Shown: one piece after another, positions 6,450 through 12,656 of the stretch
Layout: the number at the start of each line of letters is the position of its first letter
Position numbering within the stretch: position 1 is the stretch's first letter
Assembly: GCA_019312705.1 (NCBI GenBank)
Contig: JAFDCW010000026.1
Coordinates: forward strand, 1-13,851
Direction: 5' to 3'
Length of the DNA stretch: 13,851 nt
DNA from: Deltaproteobacteria bacterium
GTDB lineage: Bacteria; Myxococcota; Polyangia; Polyangiales; B10-G4
Translations under genes and position numbers: made by a program
The notes under the pieces: generated by a model
Told to the model about the DNA's origin: nothing
Database searches by the model: none
Seen by the model: the letters and a program-made list of their open reading frames with translations, nothing else

Positions 6450-7616
6450 ATGCGACGACTCCAGTTCACGATCCCGCACGGACCCCCCGGCCGCCCCTCC
6501 CTCGGGGGCGCGGCCCGCACCGCGGTATGGACGCTTCTCCTCGGGCTCTGCCTCGCCGCGCCGCGTCTGGCCCGGGCAGACCAAGTCCTGCTTTTCCCCC
6601 CGGGGGGCGAGGGCGATGAAGAGCTCCGGGATCACGTCGAGGAGGCCCTCGCCGACGCGCTGATTTCCCTCGAACACCAGCCCATGAACGTCTCGGCCGA
6701 ACTCGCCGACACGCCGCCCGCCACCGGCAACGAGATGCGCGCCGTCGCCGAGATGGAACGCAGCCAGTGGGTCGTCGTCCCGAAGGTCTCGGGGAGGCGC
6801 GCTCGTTATCGCCTCGAGCTCCATGTCGGCCAAGCCGCCGATGGTCGCCTCGAACACATCGAGGTCAGCATGCTCGGTGACGGTGAGGCGCTCCGCCTCC
6901 GGGACGTGCTGGCGGCGATGCTGCGGCGAGAAGGCCTCGGCGACGACGCCGTGCGACTCACCGAAGAGCCCGACGACGCGGCAACCCGTGCCGCGGAGGC
7001 GGCCGAGGCCGAGCGCCTTCGGCAAGAAGCCGAAGAGGCAGCGCGAGAAGCCGAAGAGGAGCGCGCGCGGGAAGAAGCCGCCCGCGAAGAGTTCCTCGCC
7101 CGGGAGCGCGAGCGGGCCGCAGCCGTTGAGGCCGAGCGGCAAGCCACCTGGGAGGGGCGCGAGCGATATGGACAACGCAGCACGCCGTGGATGATCAGTG
7201 CGGGCCTCGACCTGAGGCCCATCGTGGCGACCCCCGCGGGGGCGTCCGGGGGCATGCTCTGGGGCATCTCGGGAACCGTCGGTCGTACTTTCGAGGGCCT
7301 CGATGGTTTCGAACTGCGCGCGACGATCGGGGGATTCGGAGGCTCGGCGAGCGGCCTGACCCTCTCCGGGGGCTTGGCCTACCTGCACAGCTTCTTTCAG
7401 AATGTGCCGCTTTTCATCGGCTTGGCTCTCGAAGTCGGCCTCTTTCAGCAGCTCACCGGAAACAAGAGCGCGTCCTTCATGGTGCGCGCGGCGCCCACGG
7501 TCTCCTGGCGCTTCACCGGCGAAGTCTCCCTCGAAGCCGCGGTCCTCGAGGTCCAGTACATGAGCATCGGAGCGGCCACCCTGGGCGGCTCCCTCAAGCT
7601 CGCCTACCGTTTCTAA
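6450..7616 (+). CDS. Probable outer-membrane protein with periplasmic domain, charged coiled coil and C-terminal beta-barrel
   Basis: 388 aa from ATG 6450; earlier in-frame starts (from 6348) would put the intergenic region into the protein. A signal peptide is visible (TAVWTLLLGLCLAAPRLARA, cleavage near 43). Residues 44-170 form an alternating beta/alpha domain (QVLLFPPGG, a long helix, WVVVPKVSG) that recalls the small nucleotide-fold-like domains of periplasmic proteins such as CsgG or TolB-N; this is only a resemblance. Residues 178-240 are an almost uninterrupted Glu/Arg/Ala coiled coil (heptad-like AERLRQEAEEAAREAEEE). Residues 247-388 are Gly-rich alternating strands ending in LKLAYRF, the terminal Phe expected of an outer-membrane barrel substrate of BamA. 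It is divergent from the TPR lipoprotein gene. Specific function is not recognised. Confidence 0.8.
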   Translation: MRRLQFTIPHGPPGRPSLGGAARTAVWTLLLGLCLAAPRLARADQVLLFPPGGEGDEELRDHVEEALADALISLEHQPMNVSAELADTPPATGNEMRAVAEMERSQWVVVPKVSGRRARYRLELHVGQAADGRLEHIEVSMLGDGEALRLRDVLAAMLRREGLGDDAVRLTEEPDDAATRAAEAAEAERLRQEAEEAAREAEEERAREEAAREEFLARERERAAAVEAERQATWEGRERYGQRSTPWMISAGLDLRPIVATPAGASGGMLWGISGTVGRTFEGLDGFELRATIGGFGGSASGLTLSGGLAYLHSFFQNVPLFIGLALEVGLFQQLTGNKSASFMVRAAPTVSWRFTGEVSLEAAVLEVQYMSIGAATLGGSLKLAYRF

Positions 7617-7650
7617 CGGTGGGGGGACGGTATAGGCTTTCCCCCAGATC

Positions 7651-8667
7651 ATGACCGAGACGACGAAGACTTCCCTGACCGGGATCAAGCCGACGAACCT
7701 GCCGCACATCGGCAACTACCTCGGAGCGATCAGGCCCGCCCTGCGCATGGCCGGGGAGTACAAGACGCTCTACTTCATCGCCGACTACCACGCCCTGACC
7801 TCGATCCACGACGCCGCCAAGCTACGGCAGCACGTGCATGACGTCGCCGCGAGTTGGCTCGCCTGTGGCCTCAACCCGAACGAGACGATCCTCTTCCGAC
7901 AGTCGGACATCCCCGAGGTCTTCGAGCTCGCCTGGGTGTTCGCCTGCCTCTTCAACGTCGGCCACCTCGAGCGTAGCCACGCGTACAAGGACGCGATCGC
8001 GAAAGGGGCCGAGGCCAACGTCGGCCTCTTCAACTACCCGCTGCTCATGGCGGCAGACATCGTGCTCTACGGCACCGACGAGGTCCCCGTCGGCAAGGAC
8101 CAGCAACAGCACATCGAGATCGCCCGGGACGTCGCGACGCGCCTCAACCATCGCTTCGGCGAAGGCACGGTGGTGGTGCCCAAGGCGCGCATCACCGAAG
8201 CCCCCCTAGTCCCAGGCACCGACGGCCAGAAGATGAGCAAGAGCCTCGGCAATACGATCCCGCTCTTCGACCCTCCGAAGCGCCTGCGTAAGGCGGTCAT
8301 GGGAATCAAGACGAGCTCCGAAGATCTCGAAGCACCGAAGGAACCCAAGGGCTCGACGGTCTTCGAACTCTACCAACTCATCGCGAGCGCCGGGGACACC
8401 GAGGCGCTCGCCGAAAAACTCCGGGCCGGCGGATACGGATGGGGCCACGCCAAGGGGGACCTCTACGAGGCCCTCGAAACAGAGATCGCCCCCATGCGCG
8501 TAAAGTTCGAAGACCTCCGCAATGAAGCGGACGTGCTCGATGACATCCTCGACAGCGGCGCGGCGAAGGCCCGGATCATCGCCGCCCGAACGATGCGACG
8601 AGTCCGCGATGCCATCGGGATCTCCCCCACGCGCCACGGGGGAAAGAAGACCGTCCGGATCAAATAG
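7651..8667 (+). CDS. trpS: Tryptophanyl-tRNA synthetase (TrpRS)
   Basis: 338 aa, the normal length for bacterial TrpRS, a class Ic enzyme that charges tRNA-Trp using ATP in the cytoplasm. The N-terminal GIKPTNLPHIGNYLGAI holds the HIGH-type signature (HIGN, 19-22). KMSKS is complete at 194-198 within DGQKMSKSLGN. The segment VGKDQQQHIEIARDVATRLN (147-166) is the conserved helix that helps bind tryptophan and the dimer partner. The end, SPTRHGGKKTVRIK, is basic. ATG 7651 follows the previous gene by 34 bases. There is no clear Shine-Dalgarno sequence; a possible -10 (TATAGG, 7631) close to the ATG would allow a nearly leaderless transcript. No T-box or trp leader is visible. The stop codon lies in a hairpin (8646-8677). 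Confidence 0.96.
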   Translation: MTETTKTSLTGIKPTNLPHIGNYLGAIRPALRMAGEYKTLYFIADYHALTSIHDAAKLRQHVHDVAASWLACGLNPNETILFRQSDIPEVFELAWVFACLFNVGHLERSHAYKDAIAKGAEANVGLFNYPLLMAADIVLYGTDEVPVGKDQQQHIEIARDVATRLNHRFGEGTVVVPKARITEAPLVPGTDGQKMSKSLGNTIPLFDPPKRLRKAVMGIKTSSEDLEAPKEPKGSTVFELYQLIASAGDTEALAEKLRAGGYGWGHAKGDLYEALETEIAPMRVKFEDLRNEADVLDDILDSGAAKARIIAARTMRRVRDAIGISPTRHGGKKTVRIK

Positions 8668-8677
8668 GACGGTCTTC
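8646..8677. terminator. 11-bp perfect hairpin spanning the trpS stop codon
   Basis: GAAGACCGTCC (8646-8656) and GGACGGTCTTC (8667-8677) are exact reverse complements around a 10-base loop that contains most of the stop codon (TAG 8665-8667). It sits between convergent genes (trpS and the acidic lipoprotein ending at 8693). Past the stem the plus strand is G-rich, with no U-run; on the minus strand TTTCCCCCC follows, closer to a terminator. It may serve both strands. Confidence 0.55.
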
Positions 8678-8692
8678 GGGGGGGGTGCGGAG

Positions 8693-9355
8693 TCACTTCC
8701 GACGGCGCGTTCGGTCGGCCCTCGCGAGCTGACCGTCGTCGTCGTCGTCGTCGGCAGCGACCTCTTCGTCGTCGTCGTCGTCTTCGCCGTCTTCGTCGTC
8801 TTCGTCGTCGTCCGCGTCGAGGTCTTCGGCGACGGCTTCATCGTCCTGGTCGACCCAACCCTCGTCGTCGTCTTCGTCGTCTTCGTCCTGGTCGCCCTCG
8901 GCGAGCGCCTCGTCTTCTTCCTCTTCGTCCTCTTCTTCGGGTTCGAGGAGCTGGTCGGAGCCGTCGATGATCTCTTCTTCGAAAAGCACGAAGTAGCCCG
9001 AGCCGGTGCTGCGCCACTTCTGGCGTACCACGGTCCGGTGGAGGATCATCGTATCGTAGTCGTACCAGCCGAAGGCGACGGTCACATTCGCGGAGTCCTC
9101 GTCCTCCGCCATCTCGAGGCGCAGGATGTCGAGGTCGGCCATCTGAATGCCGTCACCCCAGTCGTAGTGGCGGCGAGCATAGTCGCGCACGTACTCGGGG
9201 GCGATGCGCTCGTAGGCAATGTCCATGCGGCCCCAGCGCGCCCCTTCATTGCCCGCTTCGACGCTATCGCGGAGCTTCGTGGCTGGGCTCATGTTCTGAT
9301 AAAGGCAGCCGCCGAGGAACGAGGCGGCGACCACGAGGGCCGTGACGATGCGCAT
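8693..9355 (-). CDS. Lipoprotein with small NTF2-like core and extremely acidic tail
   Basis: 220 aa. ATG 9355 starts a clear lipoprotein signal, MRIVTALVVAASFLGGC, with Cys17. Residues about 25-130 form a compact domain: a helical start (SVEAGNEGARWGRMDIAYE) then alternating strands (ADLDILRLEM, SANVTVAFGWYDYD, HRTVVRQKWRS, GYFVLFEEE). This pattern suggests an NTF2/SnoaL-like fold, an inference from shape only. Residues 138-207 are almost only Asp and Glu with a few Ala, Gly and Val, capped by a basic end (ADRTRRRK). Such a tail could bind divalent cations or basic envelope partners; no role is proven. The DNA for it is a near-simple GTC/TTC repeat. It is convergent with trpS and divergent from udk (65-bp gap). 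Confidence 0.85.
   Translation of the reverse strand: MRIVTALVVAASFLGGCLYQNMSPATKLRDSVEAGNEGARWGRMDIAYERIAPEYVRDYARRHYDWGDGIQMADLDILRLEMAEDEDSANVTVAFGWYDYDTMILHRTVVRQKWRSTGSGYFVLFEEEIIDGSDQLLEPEEEDEEEEDEALAEGDQDEDDEDDDEGWVDQDDEAVAEDLDADDDEDDEDGEDDDDDEEVAADDDDDDGQLARADRTRRRK
8735..8944 (-). repeat. Low-complexity triplet repeat encoding the Asp/Glu tail
   Basis: On the plus strand this stretch is built largely of CGT/TCT triplets, with uninterrupted runs such as GTCGTCGTCGTCGTC near 8732-8750 and 8769-8780. On the coding (minus) strand it reads GAC/GAA/GAG, giving Asp and Glu. Such tracts change length easily by slippage, always in steps of one residue if three bases are gained or lost. Confidence 0.75.
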
Positions 9356-9420
9356 GGCCCGACGCTGCCAGGGCCCGGCGAGGGCGGCAAGAAAACGGCA
9401 CGTGTGGTAAGGACCGCGCC
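9356..9420. promoter_or_regulatory. Divergent promoter gap between the acidic lipoprotein and udk
   Basis: Only 65 bp separate the two divergent starts, so both promoters must overlap here or extend into the genes. The short A-rich patch AAGAAAACGG near 9389-9398 is the only low-GC island and a plausible melting site. No consensus -35/-10 pair is convincing. Confidence 0.35.
9408..9413 (+). promoter_or_regulatory. Shine-Dalgarno site of udk
   Basis: TAAGGA ends seven bases before ATG 9421, a good match in sequence and spacing to the anti-Shine-Dalgarno of 16S rRNA. It is the clearest ribosome binding site in the window and fixes the udk start. Confidence 0.6.
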
Positions 9421-10071
<651 letters not shown>

Positions 10072-10078
10072 CTGCGGC

Positions 10079-11167
10079 TCAGATGAGCAGCGTGGCGCAG
10101 CCGAAGGCGAGCTCGATGCGGCCCGTCATGTCGGTCTCGATGGCGGTGCAGCTGTTCGGGCAGATGAGCACGACCTCGCTGTCTGCATCTTCGTAGTACC
10201 AACCGCCGCTAGTGCAGTCGGGCTCGGTGCCCGGCGTGCCCCCGACGTAGGGCACCACCTCTTCGGTACCTGCCCCCGAGGTGTAGACCACGTTGACCCG
10301 AAATGGGTCGAGGGACATGCCGTCGGGGGCCGCCGGTACTTCGTAGCGACAGGGCAGCGCCCGGGGCACGGCGATGGCCGCCGTGAGGTTGGTGAAGAGC
10401 CCCCCCCATTCCGCGGCGGGGGTGCAGATGGAAAAGGTCAGGCCCCCGGTCGTGCGGGCCAACGCGTAGTACTCGAGCCCCGGAGACGCCGCGCCCTCGG
10501 GGGGGAAGCCGGTCGAGGTCTGGCACGCTCCATCGGGGTTCGTGAAGGAAGTGGGGCCCATCTCCGACGCAATGGCGTGGAAGGTGAAGTTGCGCATGAG
10601 GTTGGTACGCATCTGGGTGAGAAACGAATCGGCGGGCAGGCTCGACTCGTCGTCGGTCACGACCACGAAGTGGGTGATCGCCGACCGACGCAGGAAGCTC
10701 GAGTAGGTGGGGTACTCGTCGAGGAGGGCCTGGAGCGCCTCACTGGAACTTACCGGCCGGTCGATGAGCATGTAGCGGTCACTCGTACCGAGGGGCGGCG
10801 GCACGGAGACGAAAGAACTCGTCGTGATCATGACGACCCGATAGTCGAGGTCGAGGGTGCCGAGGGCCGCACTGAAGGCGTTCATGTTCTCCTGAACACG
10901 CTCGGCCTCGTTCGACATGCTGCCCGAAGAGTCGACGATGTAGATGATGTCGACGGGGGCGAAGCCCTCCATCACCTCGGCGTTGCTGGTGGTACAGGCG
11001 GCGAGGTTGGCGTCGGGGATAGCGCGCACGCCGGTATCTCCCATCATCATCACGGACGAGTCGAACCCCGCACCCCCGTCTTCGATGGGCGTGCCTTTCG
11101 TGGCGCAGGAGGCCAGAACCACCGCACCGAGGGCCAAGAGAAGGGCCAAGAGAAGACGTCGATCCAT
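10079..11167 (-). CDS. VWA-domain lipoprotein (first of an adjacent pair)
   Basis: 362 aa, ATG 11167. The signal peptide is MDRRLLLALLLALGAVVLASC with lipidated Cys21, then a Gly/Asp/Met-rich tether. The von Willebrand A domain begins near 72 (VDIIYIVDSSGSMS), with the metal-site DxSxS at 79-83; a second acidic group is TDDES (171-175). These can bind Mg or another divalent cation and a protein ligand. The C-terminal part (about 240-362) has several Cys (CQTSTG, SICTPA, PCRYE, DCTSGG, ICPNSC), suggesting disulfides and an exported location. It follows the other VWA lipoprotein gene by 89 bp on the same strand and is probably a diverged paralogue. Such proteins are common in myxobacteria; the ligand is not known. 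Confidence 0.87.
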   Translation of the reverse strand: MDRRLLLALLLALGAVVLASCATKGTPIEDGGAGFDSSVMMMGDTGVRAIPDANLAACTTSNAEVMEGFAPVDIIYIVDSSGSMSNEAERVQENMNAFSAALGTLDLDYRVVMITTSSFVSVPPPLGTSDRYMLIDRPVSSSEALQALLDEYPTYSSFLRRSAITHFVVVTDDESSLPADSFLTQMRTNLMRNFTFHAIASEMGPTSFTNPDGACQTSTGFPPEGAASPGLEYYALARTTGGLTFSICTPAAEWGGLFTNLTAAIAVPRALPCRYEVPAAPDGMSLDPFRVNVVYTSGAGTEEVVPYVGGTPGTEPDCTSGGWYYEDADSEVVLICPNSCTAIETDMTGRIELAFGCATLLI

Positions 11168-11210
11168 ACCCCACTGTGTTCAGCAGGGAATGGCGAGAGT
11201 CAACAGGGCC

Positions 11211-11230
11211 CCTCCATTCCCCTCCATTCC
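11211..11230. repeat. Two tandem 10-bp copies between the VWA genes
   Basis: CCTCCATTCC occurs twice head to tail, and the next bases CCTTCC begin a degraded third copy. It lies in the 89-bp gap 11168-11256 between the two VWA genes. It could be replication slippage or the remnant of a binding-site array; nothing indicates a function. Confidence 0.5.
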
Positions 11231-11256
11231 CCTTCCGGGACCGCCCAAACTGAGCC

Positions 11257-12489
11257 TCAACGGCAGCGGCGGCGGCGGATCACCCGGCCGAGTTGCGCCG
11301 TAATACCAGTGAGGGCCTCGGTGAAGGTCGCGTCACAGATGGAGCGCACGGTGGCGCTGTCCCCGAGCCCCTCGGCGACGCCGAGGATGCGGATCGCAGG
11401 CTCAGCGTAGCCTATGCCCACCACGTCGCAGGCTGCCGCGAGACGTTCGGGGTTCGAGGGATCGAGGCGTAGCTGCATGCGCGGGTCGGCGCGCAACGCG
11501 TCGTAGTCGATGGAGGCCGGCTCGGCGACCATGTCCGGAGGCACGCCGGTGATGGCGGCGAAGAAGAAGCTATCGGGGTCACCCTCTTTGAAGCGTTGGA
11601 AGCCCTCGATGTAGCGGTCGGTGGAGGTAAGCGCCTCCGGGTACGCAAAACAGCGGGGACTCGGGGCCATCGGGTCGTAGGGGTAGCGCTCACTCTCGAG
11701 GTCGAAGAGCCCCGGATCGGCGACCGAACAGTCATCCTCATCGGTGATGACGAGGACGGCGAGGATCGCGTCATCTCGGACAAAGCCGGCGTTCTCACCA
11801 TCGCGGTGCCCCGTCCCATCGAGGAAAGTGATGTCCGACGTCGATGGCGTGAGCGCCTTGAGCGCGGCTTCGAGGGGCTGCTCGTAACCGCAACCGGTGG
11901 TGCCGACCTGAGCGACGCAGGAGAAATCGTGCACGAACCGCTCGGCCCCCGCAGCGCCCGCGTGGAACTCGAGAAACGGCGGATAGTCGCGGACGCACTC
12001 CTCGCGCCAGAAGTAGCCGTGTCGACGGAGAATGCCGTCGTCGCCGTCGAGCCTCGAGGGAGTGCATCCGGGGACGTCGATGTCGCCGGTTGCGAGCTCG
12101 GTCGTGATCACCGCCACCCGCAGGTCGGTCACGGGTTCGAACTCCGGCCGGCCGTCCTCGTCGACGTCGCCGGTCGCGAGCATGCGAACCATGCGCGGGA
12201 ACTCCCGGGCCAGGGCCCTCTGCTCCTCGGACATCGAACCGGAGCTGTCCACCACGAAGAGCATGTCGACCATGAGCTCCAGCCCAGGCTCGATCGGCCC
12301 GGCGTCGCAGACCCCCGTGTCGAGCACGTCGGGCAGGACGTCAGGCCGGACGTCAGGCAGGACGTCGAGGGGCGCGTCGACGCTCGCATCAGCCACGGCG
12401 TCGGGAACCACCCTCTCTTCATGGGAGAGGTAGCAGCCACTTCCCAGGCACGAGATGAGCACAGCCAGGGCGAGGAGGTCAGCGCGCAC
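11257..12489 (-). CDS. VWA-domain lipoprotein with D-V-x-P repeat tether (second of the pair)
   Basis: 410 aa starting with GTG 12489 (RADLLALAVLISCLGSGC, lipidated Cys19); no good ribosome binding site is seen. An acidic, Pro-rich tether at about 28-57 contains repeated DVLP/DVRP units, as in many secreted myxobacterial proteins. The VWA domain starts with VDMLFVVDSSGSMSEEQ, DxSxS at 81-85, and a second acidic cluster is ITDEDDC (248-254). Large insertions with Cys (GCTPS, EECV, FSCV, GCGYE) lie between the metal-site segments, so the domain is longer than a minimal VWA. The protein ends in a basic RRRRCR. It probably sits on the outer membrane as a calcium or magnesium dependent adhesion or sensing module (inference). 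It is followed by its paralogue at 11167. Confidence 0.87.
   Translation of the reverse strand: MRADLLALAVLISCLGSGCYLSHEERVVPDAVADASVDAPLDVLPDVRPDVLPDVLDTGVCDAGPIEPGLELMVDMLFVVDSSGSMSEEQRALAREFPRMVRMLATGDVDEDGRPEFEPVTDLRVAVITTELATGDIDVPGCTPSRLDGDDGILRRHGYFWREECVRDYPPFLEFHAGAAGAERFVHDFSCVAQVGTTGCGYEQPLEAALKALTPSTSDITFLDGTGHRDGENAGFVRDDAILAVLVITDEDDCSVADPGLFDLESERYPYDPMAPSPRCFAYPEALTSTDRYIEGFQRFKEGDPDSFFFAAITGVPPDMVAEPASIDYDALRADPRMQLRLDPSNPERLAAACDVVGIGYAEPAIRILGVAEGLGDSATVRSICDATFTEALTGITAQLGRVIRRRRCR
12331..12366 (-). repeat. Three 12-bp tandem units encoding the D-V-x-P tether
   Basis: GGGCAGGACGTC, AGGCCGGACGTC and AGGCAGGACGTC follow each other; more degraded units flank them. On the coding strand each unit gives Asp-Val-Leu/Arg-Pro. 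The copy number is likely variable between strains, changing tether length in steps of four residues. Confidence 0.7.
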
Positions 12490-12595
12490 GGGCCTAGACT
12501 AAGCACGGATCGCGCCAACGGCCGCTGGCACGCCTTGACACGACGGGGCGTCGTTTCGGGCGGATTTCAGGGCAGAACGCGCGCCCACGGGGGTA

Positions 12596-12631
12596 CCGAG
12601 GCGGCCCGATCGGCGCGGGCGCCCGCCTCGG
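12596..12631 (-). terminator. Hairpin downstream of the TPR membrane-protein gene
   Basis: CCGAGGCGG (12596-12604) pairs perfectly with CCGCCTCGG (12623-12631), a 9-bp stem with an 18-base loop; a 12-bp palindrome GCGGGCGCCCGC (12615-12626) competes with it. It starts 25 bases past the stop of the minus-strand gene ending at 12657. There is no U-run, so termination is possible but not shown. The rest of 12490-12656 should contain the promoter of the VWA gene at 12489, but none is recognisable. Confidence 0.35.
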
Positions 12632-12656
12632 CGATACGGTCGTCCCCGGCGCCGGA

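Noticed and set aside
6072..7715. 547-codon minus-strand frame across the divergent region
   Set aside because: It crosses the TPR start, the intergenic region and the whole outer-membrane protein gene, and has no motif; composition matches a shadow frame.
12535..12540. TTGACA as a plus-strand -35 box
   Set aside because: No plus-strand gene begins downstream within the window and no matching -10 element is present at the right distance.
12540..12554. Possible terminator ACGACG-GGG-CGTCGT followed by TT
   Set aside because: The stem is only six pairs with a three-base loop, and the trailing T-run would serve the plus strand, on which no gene ends here.
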